A DNA stretch of 64,000 nucleotides, taken from 'Nostoc azollae' 0708. GTDB taxonomy: Bacteria > Cyanobacteriota > Cyanobacteriia > Cyanobacteriales > Nostocaceae. The notes beneath the pieces were generated by a model that ran no database searches, was not told where the DNA came from, and saw only the letters and a list, made by a program, of their open reading frames with translations. A program made the position numbers and the translations under genes. The DNA is taken from NCBI RefSeq assembly GCF_000196515.1, contig NC_014249.1:45571-109570 (forward strand), in the 5' to 3' direction. Below, piece after piece: positions 29,977-40,039 of this stretch; within the stretch, counting starts at the first letter, position 1, and each line of letters begins with the position of its first letter.

Positions 29977-30246
29977 CTAAGAATAGTGAGGGGGTAGTTC
30001 AATTGTTTTATTATGGGCTCCTAATTCTAAGCCAATTTTGGGTTGAAGTTCTTCCGTAAATTCTTGAGTAGACTCTGCTAACTTATTACTTGCAACTCCA
30101 CCGAAAATTGCCCCTGTAACTCCACCAGTTGTAGCACCTTCCTTACCACTGATAGAGAGACCTAGTGTGACTCTGGCAATACCACTGTCCACAGCACCTA
30201 GACTTGTAGCAAATATTAAAAATAGCACTGCCATCTTAGGAGACAC
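29977..30246 (-). CDS. Small Gly/Ala-rich membrane protein
   Basis: 89 residues starting at GTG 30246, preceded by a strong gaaggaggt ribosome-binding site, which decides the start. The N-terminal hydrophobic segment (AVLFLIFATSLGAVDSGIA) resembles a signal or membrane anchor, then a glycine-zipper-like stretch (KEGATTGGVTGAIFGGVASN) and a polar tail ending LPPHYS. Unrecognised. A 29-codon ORF immediately upstream (30268-30357) is probably in the same operon. Intact despite decaying neighbours. Confidence 0.5.
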   Translation of the reverse strand: MSPKMAVLFLIFATSLGAVDSGIARVTLGLSISGKEGATTGGVTGAIFGGVASNKLAESTQEFTEELQPKIGLELGAHNKTIELPPHYS

Positions 30247-30267
30247 TGATATGTTACCTCCTTCAGT

Positions 30268-30357
30268 TTATGGACTTGTAGCCGGCGGATGAGGATAATC
30301 TGTCACTTTTAAATTATCATGTTGAGGTGTAATTTGCCGTTCATCGTTTGTCATCAT
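30268..30357 (-). CDS. Possible 29-aa peptide upstream of the small membrane protein
   Basis: MMTNDERQITPQHDNLKVTD then YPHPPATSP and stop, ending 21 nt before the next start. It may be a true small protein or the truncated head of a lost gene. Confidence 0.35.
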   Translation of the reverse strand: MMTNDERQITPQHDNLKVTDYPHPPATSP

Positions 30358-30455
30358 GTTTCCCCTTTTTGTCCTTACAAATAATGAGTAATTCTCCTCT
30401 AGTGGCCACTAGATGTTTATTGAGTGCTTGATTATTTCAATTGTTCAGCTATAAA

Positions 30456-32020
30456 TTAGCGAAGCTCTGCTGTCAGAAAATCCCCAATATGTAAGGCATT
30501 AGCCATAACTGTTGATGTAGGGTTAACACCTGAATTGGAAGGAAAAAAACTACTATCTACTACGTGAAGATTGTTAACATTATGAGTACGGCAATTGAGA
30601 TCTAGGACTGAGGTTTTGGGATTTGTGCCGAAGCGACAAGAAGTATTACATTGATGAGCTACGGCTCGTTCTGGTATATGAGTGCGGGGATAAATGCTAA
30701 ATGGTAGGACCTTTTTAGCAGAACCAGGAATGGATTGGAGTATAGATGTCCACCGATGGAGTAGCCGATCACGAGCCACGATATTATTTACTCTATAGTC
30801 AACATGAATTTTGTCACCCACCACCCGAATTCGATTATTTGGATCTGGTAGATCTTCTGTCTGCAAATACCACCCTATAGACCTTTCAGCTAGCAAATGG
30901 CGCTCATAATAAGGAACTAATTTAATTAATGGAGCCATTAACGGAGGTGTTTCTGCCGGAAACATATCAGCTAGCACATTGCCCATATTCTGCACCATAC
31001 CCATTGCATAAGGAAAATTCGGCTCTCCCCAGTAAAAATCATTAACAAAGAGGGTTTTTTGAAAGTTAGCGTGATTTACCTCTAGATGGATGGAAACTAC
31101 AGCTGTTTCGAAATTTCGCCCCACTTGATCAGAACTGTTCGCTAATTCCTGGGAATATTTATCTATTAGCAGAGTGTAATAGCAACGCAGTAGAGTTGAC
31201 AGAACTATATGCAACAATGACAATGTCACCGGTAAAATAATGTTTTTCGTCGGCGATTTCAGTTTCTACACTTGTAATCTCTCTCCCTGATTCATTAGTA
31301 TGTAGCCGCAAGACTTTAGTATTGGTTTTAAGGGTGAAATTGCTATACTCTTCCTAAGCACGACGAATAGCGTTTACCTCAGCATCAGCTGTTGCTCCTA
31401 ACAGACAAGGGTATCCATCAAAAGTATCACAACGAATGTAAGGACTATTGATGTAGTCGCTTTCATTCAGCTTTAATCCTAGTGGTAAATGAAAGGGATA
31501 TGCACGCAGTTGCGGATACCATCAGCAACTGCGTGCATATCCGGTTCATGATTTACTGATGGATAAGGATATGCTTCACTGCGGGTTGCTTCTGTGGGAT
31601 CTTCACCTTCTCTACCATGCACCTCATATAATTTTTCTGCCTGTGTGTAGTACGGCTCGAAATCTTGATATTTTAAAGGCCATTCTGGGTAAATTCTGCC
31701 TTTATAAACTACCTTTGTAAAATCTCTTTCTCGTAATCTAATTAGAGTCGCACCGTAAATTTTAGTATTACTACTAACCCAATAATCTGTCTGGGGTTGA
31801 AATGCCTTACTATCCTAATTATACCATTCTTCATGAGTATGGTAATGATGTTTTTGATAAACTTCCTCTGGATTCCACTTAGCTTTCTCTCTCGGTAAAA
31901 AGTCACCTCTTTTAGTACTAGAATTTTTCTACCTGTGGGTGTAAGGCGGTTAGCTAATGTCCCTCCACCTACTCCTATACCGATAATAATGATGTCACAA
32001 TTTTCTTTGATACTAGTCAT
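30456..32020 (-). pseudogene. GMC-family FAD oxidoreductase, decayed
   Basis: Start MTSIKENCDIIIIGIGVGGG (FAD Rossmann loop GxGxxGG) then LANRLTPTGRKILVL. Frameshift; YPEWPLKYQDFEPYYTQAEK, HGREGEDPTEATRSEAYPYP, FHLPLGLKLNESDYINSPYI and CDTFDGYPCLLGATADAEV follow in one frame, then ITSVETEIADEKHYFTGDIV, another break, and a long open C-terminal frame (30456-31229) with DSSFFPSNSGVNPTSTVMAN, the GMC signature. It oxidises alcohols or sugars with FAD; glucose/gluconate-type dehydrogenases of this family feed electrons to quinones. It is near the SMP-30 lactonase and the oxidase operon. A long hairpin sits inside (31496-31542). Confidence 0.75.
31496..31542. repeat. Perfect hairpin, 18-bp arms, 11-nt loop, inside GMC pseudogene
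   Basis: Arm ggatatgcacgcagttgc and its exact complement. It falls in the coding region just before the FHLPLG motif. Confidence 0.92.
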
Positions 32021-32563
32021 AATTTGTAACTCATACTAAGTATGAGTAAATAAAGTTATTTAAAGCTAATATAATAATATGTAATTGTGATCGAATTCAC
32101 TACAAGAAGAAACAATTAACCGCAGATGAAAAAAGATGAATATAGATAAACGTAGATAAGATTTTAGTCATTAGACTAGGAAAGTCTAGATGTTCTTTCA
32201 AAGCTCAACAAATAATATGAGATTAGATCATTATGTTTAGATTAAAACTTTTTTTATAAAAAAACTTCTACCTAATGGATTAGTTACTATTTTCCCTCAA
32301 GAGAGGTTACTATTTAATAGTATTTCTGTATGTTTTATCTAAATCTGAAAATGAATTTAATTTAAAAATAGCTTTTTCAAAAAAAGCTTTCCAAAATATT
32401 TCCTAGCCCAGAAATGATAGTCTACAAAATCAAATTTATTTGACTTTCTTATAAAGGAAGAAATCCTAATTACTGACAAATATGTATTGGGTTATTCCGA
32501 ATCTCGCTGTAATTTAGACCCGCTATTTAGCGTTAGTAGCCAAGTTAGAGACAGTAGATTATT
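32021..32563. other. Intergenic, contains dispersed repeat copy 2
   Basis: AT-rich. The segment 32113-32160 (accgcagatgaaaaaagatg, then atagataaacgtagataag) is related to the repeats at 18004 and 60704. No gene is supported. Divergent promoters for the GMC and SMP-30 genes would lie here. Confidence 0.45.
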
Positions 32564-33469
32564 ATGCCTAAAACTATCGAAATTTATCACGTTCGCCTGC
32601 GAGCTATTGTACCTAAGGAGGTTTCACTCCAAAAACTGGCTAACAGTGCAGTCCATAGCAAGGGTCCAGTTTAATTCCACGAAGACGATAGTGTTATATG
32701 GAGTAATGCTCACGGTAATCGTCTGTTGCGCTGCAGTCCTACTGACAACGTGAGTTTGATCCGAGAACCACCTGATTACTAAAGTGCTAATTATAGAGAT
32801 TTGGAAGGTCGTTTGGTTGCCTATTCGTCGGGTTTAAGTGCCATTATACGCCGCGAATATATTGGGGAATGGCAGGTCTTAGTTGATCACTATCAGGTCA
32901 AACGCCTCAACAGTCCCAATAATTTGGTAGTTAAAAGCAACCGTACAATTTGGTTTACTGATCCGCCCTATGACATTACTGAGTCAAACTAAGGTTATGG
33001 AGCTGAGCAGGAACAGCCTGGAAGTTATGTATATCGCTTTGATCCAGCAACTGGTGGAATTGATCTTGTCATCACTGATATGGTACGTCCTAATGGGCTG
33101 GTTTTTACTCCAGATAAAAGGCTTTCGTATGTTTTGGATACAGCTGCATTTAATATTCCTGGAGGACCTCATCATATTCGAGTTTACGAGTTCGTAGGCA
33201 ATCGCTATGTAAAAAATGGGCGTGTATTTGCAGTCATTGAGCCAGGCAAACTGGATGAATTGAGGGTTGATGAATATGGCAATGTTTTTACTAGTTCTCA
33301 AGATAGTGTGCAGATATATGCCACCGACGAGACTTATTTAGGAAAAATTTTCGTACCAGAAATATCTGCTAATCTGATTTTTAGTGGTAAAAATCGTGAA
33401 AGCTTACTTATTACGGCTGGTCATTGTCTATATGCTCTTGACCTGAATATCCGGGGCGTACAGTTATGA
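32564..33469 (+). pseudogene. SMP-30/gluconolactonase-like protein, three in-frame stops
   Basis: One frame from ATG 32564 (MPKTIEIYHVRLRAIVPKEV) to 33469, broken only by TAA codons after KGP-V, after EPPDY and after ITESN. Between them: HEDDSVIWSNAHGNRLLRC, RDLEGRLVAYSSGLSAIIRR, NSPNNLVVKSNRTIWFTDPP (metal-binding N-D/N...WFTDP region), MVRPNGLVFTPDKRLSYVLD, LDELRVDEYGNVFTSSQDSV. This is the six-bladed SMP-30/gluconolactonase propeller with its expected order. Two of the stops occur where family members have Gln (CAA to TAA). Sugar-lactone hydrolysis fits the neighbouring GMC dehydrogenase. Confidence 0.75.
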
Positions 33470-33493
33470 TTTATCCACTTTTACGAGGTTTTA

Positions 33494-33994
33494 GTGATCG
33501 CTGTGTGGATACTACCGCAGGGAATCTATTTTCTATTAACTGTTAATCATCCATTTCTCGGACTATATCTGTTAAGTTCGCTTGCTCATGCTTATCCTAG
33601 TGGAGTTTCGGGATTAGCACTTTTATTCCTGAGAGTTAGCGTTGGTAGTTTATTCATGATCCATGGTCATCCCAAAGTATTGCACCTGCGTCAGTGGGCT
33701 AATTCTATCACAACACCTGTGTTTCTTTGCCTTTTGTCAGCATGGACGATGTTGGGTGCGGGATTATTCCTGATTTTGGGATTTTTTATACTTTTGGCAA
33801 CTTTATCGATTTTGGTTTCGATGTTGTTTGCGATTGTATTACATCTAATTGAAAGCAAACCGTTTATGGCTAAAGATCCATACTTAATTCCTGAGGATTA
33901 GTATAAAGGACCATTAGGAAAAGGTGAACCTCCCAGTTCGGAAATGGCATTTATGTATTGTGTCATGTTGATAGTGATTGCCGTATGTATATAG
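33494..33994 (+). pseudogene. DoxX-family membrane protein, C-terminus cut by TAG
   Basis: GVSGLALLFLRVSVGSLFMI, HGHPKVLHLRQWANSITTPV, four TM helices and AKDPYLIPED, then TAG at 33899 where the frame continues YKGPLGKGEPPSSEMAFMYC to 33994. DoxX proteins are small membrane subunits linked to oxidoreductases. The 135-residue product retains all TM helices, so partial function is possible. It follows the SMP-30 pseudogene by 24 bp. The N-terminal start is uncertain. Confidence 0.65.
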
Positions 33995-34211
33995 TAAGAT
34001 CAGAAACAAGTTCAAACCCAAAAGCTTGTGTATAGAAATCCAAAGAGCAGGTGCGATTTACTACTGTTAGGCTAATAGCTCTAATTCTTTGTATCTGTAC
34101 ATCGTTTTGACTAGATATATTCAGCATTTTCTACTTACTCCCTACTTAGATTTAAGGTTCTATTAAAGAAGATTAGATCAAAGGTAAAATCTTTCTTATA
34201 TTTCCTAACTT

Positions 34212-34560
34212 TTATTTACTTTCCTCCTCATTTCCAAATATTTTCAAGAATTTTCTGGCAACTAAAATACCTACAACTCCTGCACTAACTAATTCTACTA
34301 CTTACACGACTTTTTTACCTATATCATGAGGATCAAGGTGGTGATAAAAATTTTTTCCTCTACCCATTCGGTCGTTGCTTTAAAGTCATTGATTGGTGCT
34401 GGCAATAGCATTAAGTAAGTGCCTTAATCCAATAATGCCAACATACTGCTTTTTTTAACCCATGTGCAATTAGTGAATCTCTACCTAATGTTGGAGTTTC
34501 TTTAACTATTTTTGGGGCGAGTGCTGAGGCTAGTATTTCTTGTAACCATAGATTCATCAT
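34212..34560 (-). pseudogene. Small membrane protein downstream of coxC, frameshifted
   Basis: Good ribosome-binding site (aaggagtaat) before ATG-ATG at 34560: MMNLWLQEILASALAPKIVK, ETPTLGRDSLIAHGLKKAVC, stop at 34411. A shifted frame later gives VVELVSAGVVGILVARKFLK, a TM-like segment, and ends at 34212. It is last in the oxidase gene cluster. Family not recognised. Confidence 0.45.
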
Positions 34561-34601
34561 ATTACTCCTTAGAATACTTAAATTTCTGAATTTTCTTATG
34601 T

Positions 34602-35267
34602 TCACCAAAGATAGAGAAGTAAGAATAAAAAGACCCAAATTACATCAACAAAATACCAAAATAAAGTAGTATTACTAACAGTAAAGTCACCTTTTTCATA
34701 GTTACTTTGCCTGAACGAGCGGACAAGCATAGTTATCTGAAGGATCACACCAGTAAGAACGTGTAGACTATGAAAACCTGTTAAAATATAGAATGTAGAA
34801 CCAACTAATCCTGTGCTTAAGCTAAAATCAAGGTTATTGCATTCGATTCCTTTACCAATTAATAAGTAGCTTCCCATGCAAATTCTCATCAACCAAAGCC
34901 AGCAAGATTTATTGAGCCTTCCATATTTAAGAGATTTTTCTGCTGGTTAAATGACACAGCAGCTGGAGAGCAAAACTACCATGTTAATAATGATAAAGTT
35001 AGACAATTTTGGACCCGAAATACCAGATGTAAGCCAATTTCCTGAGTGCGTTACCGCAGACTAATATATGTAAAAATAAAGCTTAAAAAAACTATGCTTT
35101 CTGACAACAGGAATACGGTAAACTCAAAAATCGCTTTGCCATCATGGTTCTTCAGCACGTCCACCACGGACTGGTAAGAAACGCTTTAGCCAACTTGGTA
35201 AGTATTTCCGCCACCGTTCTAAAGGAATAGGACTTTCATCCACATTAATAACGCTACGGTTTATCAT
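34602..35267 (-). pseudogene. Cytochrome oxidase subunit III, decayed (ARTO cluster)
   Basis: Start ATG 35267 gives MINRSVINVDESPIPLERWR, KYLPSWLKRFLPVRGGRAEE, stops and frame breaks, then SGISGPKLSNFIIINMVVLL, ECNNLDFSLSTGLVGSTFYI, LTGFHSLHVLTGVILQITML and LFWYFVDVIWVFLFLLLYLW ending at 34602. These are the seven-helix subunit III blocks in order. The last 96 codons are open but lack the first helices. CoxA and CoxB just upstream are intact, so the oxidase would have to work without subunit III or borrow one. Confidence 0.75.
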
Positions 35268-35327
35268 TTAGTCATTAGTCTTTATCCTCTGCTCCTTATC
35301 CCTTTGGCTTTCTTTGTCAGCTAGTTC

Positions 35328-36992
35328 TTAGTGTTCTACCTGATGATAGTCGGGAGGTTCTATAACTGAGTATTTAGGATCGCCATAGTCGTAGGGCGGT
35401 CTTTTTACCACTGGAATTTCCTCAAAGTTATCTTGCGGTGGTGGTGAGGTGGTTGTCCATTCCAGTCCCGTAGCTAGCCAGGGATTATTACTCGCCTTCT
35501 GTCCGTATAGTAAAGAACTGACCATATTAGCAATAAAAGGTAGTACAGATACTCCCAAAAAGAATCCCCCTAGACTAGCAATGATATTCCATCCTTGATA
35601 CCGTGGGTCGTAGGAAGAAATTCGGCGTACCATTCCCTGTAAACCTAGTGGGAGCATAGGAAAGAAGGTCAGGTTAGCACCGATAAAAGTTAACCAAAAA
35701 TGCACCTTACCCCAGCCTTCAGCGTACATCCGTCCAGTTATTTTTGGAAACCAGAAGTAAATGGCAGCAAAGATTGCCATCGTGATGGTGTTAAAGACAA
35801 TGTAGTGGAAGTGTCCTACTATAAAATAAGTATTGTGGACATGAATATCAAACGGTACTGCTGCCAGCATTACCCCAGTTACACCGCCAAGCAAAAACAT
35901 GGCTGCACCTCCCATAGCGAACAGCATGGGTGTCTCTAGATGCATTTTGCTCTTCCAAATTGTAGCCGTCCAACCAAATGCCTTGACACCAGTAGGCACA
36001 GCAACCAACATTGATGTCACCATAAATAACATCCTCATCCAAGCAGGGGTAGCACTGGTAAACATATGATGTACCCAAACAAAAATACTAACTACAGCAA
36101 TGCCTAAAGAAGCAATAGCTAATGAACGATAGCCATAGAGGGGATTACGAGAAAAAGCTGGCAGAACCTCGGCAAAAATACCAAAGGCTGGTAGTGCCAT
36201 AATGTAAACTGCGGGGTGGGAGTAGAACCAGAATAGATGCTGGTAAATAATCGGGTCGCCATTTTCTAAGGGTTTGAAGAATTGTGTCCCAAAACTGAGA
36301 TCAAATAATAACAGGATCAGTGCACCTGTGAGGGAAGGTAAATTAACTAGTTGCAACAACTGGGCGCTGAGAACAGACCAAACAAATACAGGCATTCGGA
36401 AGAAGGTCATTCCTGGGGCACGCATCCAAAAAATGGTAGTTACAAAGTTAACAGCCCCCATAATTGAAGAGATTCCTATCAGTACTACACTGACAATCCA
36501 AATAAATTCACCGTTAATTGGCTGACCAGGAGGAATTTGCAAACTTATTGGCGGATATGACCACCAGCCAGATTGCGCTGTTCCATTAGGTAGCAAGAAG
36601 CTAGATATTAATAAAATCCCACTTGGTGGCAAAATCCAAAAAGAGATGGCGTTGAGCAGAGGAAACGCCATATCCTGTGCTCCCAGCATTAGTGGCACTA
36701 AGTAGTTAGAGATACCTGCATTGAACGGGATAATCCACAGAAAAATCATGATTGTCCCATGCAATGTAAACAAGCCATTATATAAGGGACGATCAACCAC
36801 ATTTAATGCTGGCGTAATCAGTTCGGCACGGATGAGCATCGCCAATAGTCCGCCAATCAAGAAGAAAATGAAAGTCATTACCATGTACTGAACACCGATG
36901 ACTTTATGGTCAGTGCTGAAGCTTAAGTATCGCCGCCAGTTATTTTTATGCTCGTTTTGAGGCATTGTGTTGATAGAGTTATGTGTCGTCAT
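35328..36992 (-). CDS. Cytochrome oxidase subunit I (alternative oxidase, ARTO type)
   Basis: Intact 554-residue haem-copper oxidase subunit I with about 12 TM helices. Visible ligands: LHGTIMIFLW (low-spin haem His), FWFYSHPAVYIMALPAFG (CuB His and the Tyr cross-linked to it; the usual HPEVY is HPAVY, i.e. Glu to Ala), VHHMFTS (two CuB His) and HNTYFIVGHFHYIVF (haem ligands). It reduces O2 to water, probably in cytoplasmic membranes. It follows coxB by 152 bp and precedes coxC. The Glu-to-Ala change in the proton-channel motif and the CuA-less CoxB both fit the alternative oxidase branch of heterocystous cyanobacteria, which protects nitrogenase and respires at low light. Confidence 0.85.
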   Translation of the reverse strand: MTTHNSINTMPQNEHKNNWRRYLSFSTDHKVIGVQYMVMTFIFFLIGGLLAMLIRAELITPALNVVDRPLYNGLFTLHGTIMIFLWIIPFNAGISNYLVPLMLGAQDMAFPLLNAISFWILPPSGILLISSFLLPNGTAQSGWWSYPPISLQIPPGQPINGEFIWIVSVVLIGISSIMGAVNFVTTIFWMRAPGMTFFRMPVFVWSVLSAQLLQLVNLPSLTGALILLLFDLSFGTQFFKPLENGDPIIYQHLFWFYSHPAVYIMALPAFGIFAEVLPAFSRNPLYGYRSLAIASLGIAVVSIFVWVHHMFTSATPAWMRMLFMVTSMLVAVPTGVKAFGWTATIWKSKMHLETPMLFAMGGAAMFLLGGVTGVMLAAVPFDIHVHNTYFIVGHFHYIVFNTITMAIFAAIYFWFPKITGRMYAEGWGKVHFWLTFIGANLTFFPMLPLGLQGMVRRISSYDPRYQGWNIIASLGGFFLGVSVLPFIANMVSSLLYGQKASNNPWLATGLEWTTTSPPPQDNFEEIPVVKRPPYDYGDPKYSVIEPPDYHQVEH

Positions 36993-37144
36993 TTATTACT
37001 TTCCTTTTATTTGTGGTTAACCTTTTAGGCTGTGTAAGTAGGTAAACAGAAAAATTGAGAGGTATGTGAAGAAAAGTCAATAGGGCTGAAACCTTCTTTT
37101 CCCCTGCTCCCTGCCTTACCCCAACGACACTTTTTAACGCCCAC

Positions 37145-38044
37145 CTACTTACTATTGGCAATCGAACTTTGCTTAGGTGCGACAGTGTACCAGTTACTCT
37201 TAAACAATGTTTTGGGTGGTTGGGTATATTCATCAACAGCGTGATTTTTCATGGCTATTGGTTTTTGTTTCGCTTGAGTAACCCACTGGTTATATTGCTC
37301 AAGAGATTCAACGTTTATATTGGCATCCATCAAAGCAAAATAAGTACCACTAAATAAAGCATCTTTTAGCTTGTATTGGCCTATGCGATTTGGTGTAACT
37401 ACAAGGTCAATATCACGTCCAGGGACAATATACTGCTGTAAACGAAACTCAGAAACGTAAAAACTGTGAAGTACATCCTTAGCGTGCAGATTCAGGCGAG
37501 TACGAAGATTTACAGGCAGATGTAATTCATAACTGATAACATTATTTGGATAACGGAAAGACCAATCCCACTGCTTGACAAAAACCTCAATAGTTTCAGA
37601 TGCTGGTTTTGGTTTGTCATTATTGACTAAGCCATACGCTGGTTTTTCTAGAGATGTAGGCAAATGCACGATTTGCCCTAAACCCAAAATATTTAATTGC
37701 TGGTAAATATTGAAGCCTTGCCAAGCAATCCACAACACTAATAAAGTTGGACTTGCAGTCCATAAAATTTCTAGCTTTATATCTCCTCTAGATGGGTGTC
37801 CCTCACTGTAGTCATTTTTGGGTGCGCGAAAGAAGAGTATCGAGTACACCATCATCCCTAAAAGCCCAAGGATAATAAACGCACCAATTGAGGTTAAGAA
37901 GCTAAATAAACTATCTACCTTTTGGGCTTCTGTTGTCGCTTCAACAGGCATCCAAGTATAAGCTTGTTGCCCGATCCAATGACTGACAACGAACAATACT
38001 GCAATATAACCAGCTATTAGGAGATATTGTATAAATCTGGACAT
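37145..38044 (-). CDS. Cytochrome oxidase subunit II lacking CuA ligands (ARTO type)
   Basis: Intact 299-residue subunit II: N-terminal signal/TM hairpin (LLIAGYIAVLFVVSHWIG and LTSIGAFIILGLLGMMVYSI), then the cupredoxin domain with FVKQWDWSFRYPN and DVLHSFYVSEFRLQQYIVPG. Where CuA centres have C-x-x-x-C-x-x-x-H-x-x-M, this protein has YKLKDALFSGTYFALMDANI: both Cys and the His are gone. Established knowledge: the alternative respiratory terminal oxidase (ARTO) subunit II of cyanobacteria lacks CuA and probably takes electrons from quinol rather than cytochrome c. Length and start are normal. Confidence 0.85.
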   Translation of the reverse strand: MSRFIQYLLIAGYIAVLFVVSHWIGQQAYTWMPVEATTEAQKVDSLFSFLTSIGAFIILGLLGMMVYSILFFRAPKNDYSEGHPSRGDIKLEILWTASPTLLVLWIAWQGFNIYQQLNILGLGQIVHLPTSLEKPAYGLVNNDKPKPASETIEVFVKQWDWSFRYPNNVISYELHLPVNLRTRLNLHAKDVLHSFYVSEFRLQQYIVPGRDIDLVVTPNRIGQYKLKDALFSGTYFALMDANINVESLEQYNQWVTQAKQKPIAMKNHAVDEYTQPPKTLFKSNWYTVAPKQSSIANSK

Positions 38045-38057
38045 AATTCAATACTTT

Positions 38058-38662
38058 TTATTTGAGCAGTAAATTTGGGTTTAAACCCTCCTCAAGTAAC
38101 TTAGCCACAGTCACATGAATGCCAAATTCCTCTCCCAACTGCCCTCCTAAAGTTCCGTAGACGAATAATAGTCTAGCATCACCATCCCTGCTAATAAGTA
38201 ACTCTACTGCACCTATCTGGAAGTATCTTCCCGCTAGTGATAGTGTTGCAAACCTGTCCATACAGTCATGGCGATAATGATCGCCAACAGCAAAATGCCG
38301 CTCAAACCATTTAAAAGCATTGTCCAACCAGCACTCAATCACCAACCACTCTTTTGATCAACTGGTGGATTTGCTAAAAGTAGCTCAAAAAAACCAGCCG
38401 CAACTGTTAAAAATGTGATAGTTGCTGCTGCTATGAGTTTGTACCAGCCGACATCAAAAAGGCTAGAATGGATAGTAGCCAATCCCAAAAATCTGAAAAT
38501 TGGTTTTTCTAAAGAAAGCAATACTCCTGCTATGTCAAAAATGATGGCGATGATGAATAAAGCCAGGGTTAGATGCACCAACTGCGGATGTACAGGAATC
38601 TCGTAAGGTAATCCGTTAGCACCCAGGCACAATCTCAACTGTTCAACCAGTTGCGGGTTCAT
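38058..38662 (-). pseudogene. DUF2231 membrane protein (second copy), broken
   Basis: MNPQLVEQLRLCLGANGLPY, VHPQLVHLTLALFIIAIIFD (the HP-x-x-V-H motif of DUF2231), GWYKLIAAATITFLTVAAGF and PPVDQKSGW, then TGA. The same frame continues MLLNGLSGILLLAIIIAMTV and WTGLQHYH with more stops, and the end (LEEGLNPNLLLK, 38058) is in another frame. Its ATG overlaps the stop of the preceding DUF2231 gene (ATGA), showing translational coupling. It lies just upstream of coxB. Confidence 0.65.
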
Positions 38663-39153
38663 GGTGAAACTCCCTGTTTTATGGCTTCAACTACAGGTTT
38701 AACATGCAATCCATACACCCAAAACAATTTACTCCCCAAATACACTTGCAAAAATACTAGGCAGACTAACAATGTTGCAGCCCTAAGGTAAGCAGGTGGT
38801 ATTTCTCGGAGACTGCGGTTGCGAATCACAAAACGCCAAGCGGTGATCGCGGCAACTATCGCTCCCAGTGACCAACCCAAGACAGTATGATAATTCAGTG
38901 TTGACTGGGCTGCTTTCTGGGCTTGTGCTAGTCCTGCTTCAAATTGGCCAAAGATAATTGCGATGAAAATTGCGATCGCCGCCACAAACATATTCCAGAA
39001 ACTCACCTCAAATAAACGCACGTTCCGGGTGAAATACCCTATAACATCACAGAAAAAAGAAAAGAATACCATTGCAATCACAAAGTGAACGATAATTGGG
39101 TGCAAAGGATCGGGGTATGCCAAATTCTGGCTATTGAGAGGTAAGGCAGACAT
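38659..39153 (-). CDS. DUF2231 membrane protein (first copy), intact
   Basis: First gene of the oxidase cluster. I prefer the start at MSALPLNSQNLAYPDPLHPI (39153); the frame is open to 39240 but the extra 29 residues do not look like the family. DPLHPIIVHFVIAMVFFSFF carries the HPxxVHF motif, then four TM helices with LNYHTVLGWSLGAIVAAITA and a short LHVKPVVEAIKQG tail. Function unknown; DUF2231 proteins accompany ARTO-type cox genes. ATGA overlap with the second copy downstream. Confidence 0.7.
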   Translation of the reverse strand: MSALPLNSQNLAYPDPLHPIIVHFVIAMVFFSFFCDVIGYFTRNVRLFEVSFWNMFVAAIAIFIAIIFGQFEAGLAQAQKAAQSTLNYHTVLGWSLGAIVAAITAWRFVIRNRSLREIPPAYLRAATLLVCLVFLQVYLGSKLFWVYGLHVKPVVEAIKQGVSP

Positions 39154-39240
39154 CGGTGTTTCCTTGGGGTATCGACATGAGTGATCACTTAGATATTCTC
39201 CAAAAATAGAATCCAGGCTTAACTGTTTGAAGATTTTCAC

Positions 39241-39760
39241 TTTTGCAGATCTTAACAGGATTTAGAGTTCCTAATAACCAATATCTAAAAGATTGAGCAG
39301 AAAGCTACTATCTTAAGGATGACTTATATAAAAATAAATTTTGATTTCTTGTTAACTACACCTCTCTTATTTTTCTGATTTTGTTAAGAAATTAAGATAG
39401 TAGTACAAGAAATTGCTGAAATATTATTATATATAATTATATATACCTGAAAATAGGTATTTTATAGAGATTAAGACTAAATTAGTAAATGGTTATTTGT
39501 CATTAATCAACCTCTTTTCTATATAAATAAATCCATATGAGAAAATTGCAATTAACAATTAAGTATTATATCATCTACCTCCTGCTTAAGAAAGATAAGT
39601 AACTGACTTCATCCTTCAAATATTTCATCCAATAGTGAAATAGTGATGAGATTTTTCTAGTTCTTTTGGTAGAGATATTTATCATCCTAATCGCTAGAAG
39701 TGTTAATTCTTAGAAACTTATAAAGTAATGCCAGAATCACCGAAATAGCGACCAATTAAA
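39241..39760. other. Intergenic region upstream of the oxidase cluster
   Basis: About 500 bp, very AT-rich (runs of atata near 39425-39460). No gene is supported; promoter of the oxidase operon should be here. Confidence 0.4.
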
Positions 39761-39943
39761 GGCAATGCCCAAAAGGTAATGTTCAGCCAAACCCTGAGAC
39801 AATTGGCCACTATTGATATTTTAGTAAACAATGCGGGCATTGAAAAAAACTTAGTATTGATAGATATGACCATTGCTCAATGGAATTCAGTAATTGGGAT
39901 AAATCTAACAGGACAACTCTTGTATGCATTGTGGACTAGCTAA
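39761..39943 (+). pseudogene. Short-chain dehydrogenase fragment
   Basis: About 60 codons: KVMFSQTLRQLATIDILVNN then AGIEKNLVLIDMTIAQWNSV and IGINLTGQLLYAL. The NNAG motif and following helices are from the central Rossmann region of an SDR (glucose 1-dehydrogenase-like). Both ends are missing. Nothing is seen from 39944 to 40039. Confidence 0.6.
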
Positions 39944-40039
39944 CATATTTAAGTTTTGTAAGTAGGATTTAAAAAGAGCTATAAAACTTTCTGCTTATTC
40001 GCAGCAGGGGAAAAAATCACAGAATTGATTAGCTGATAA

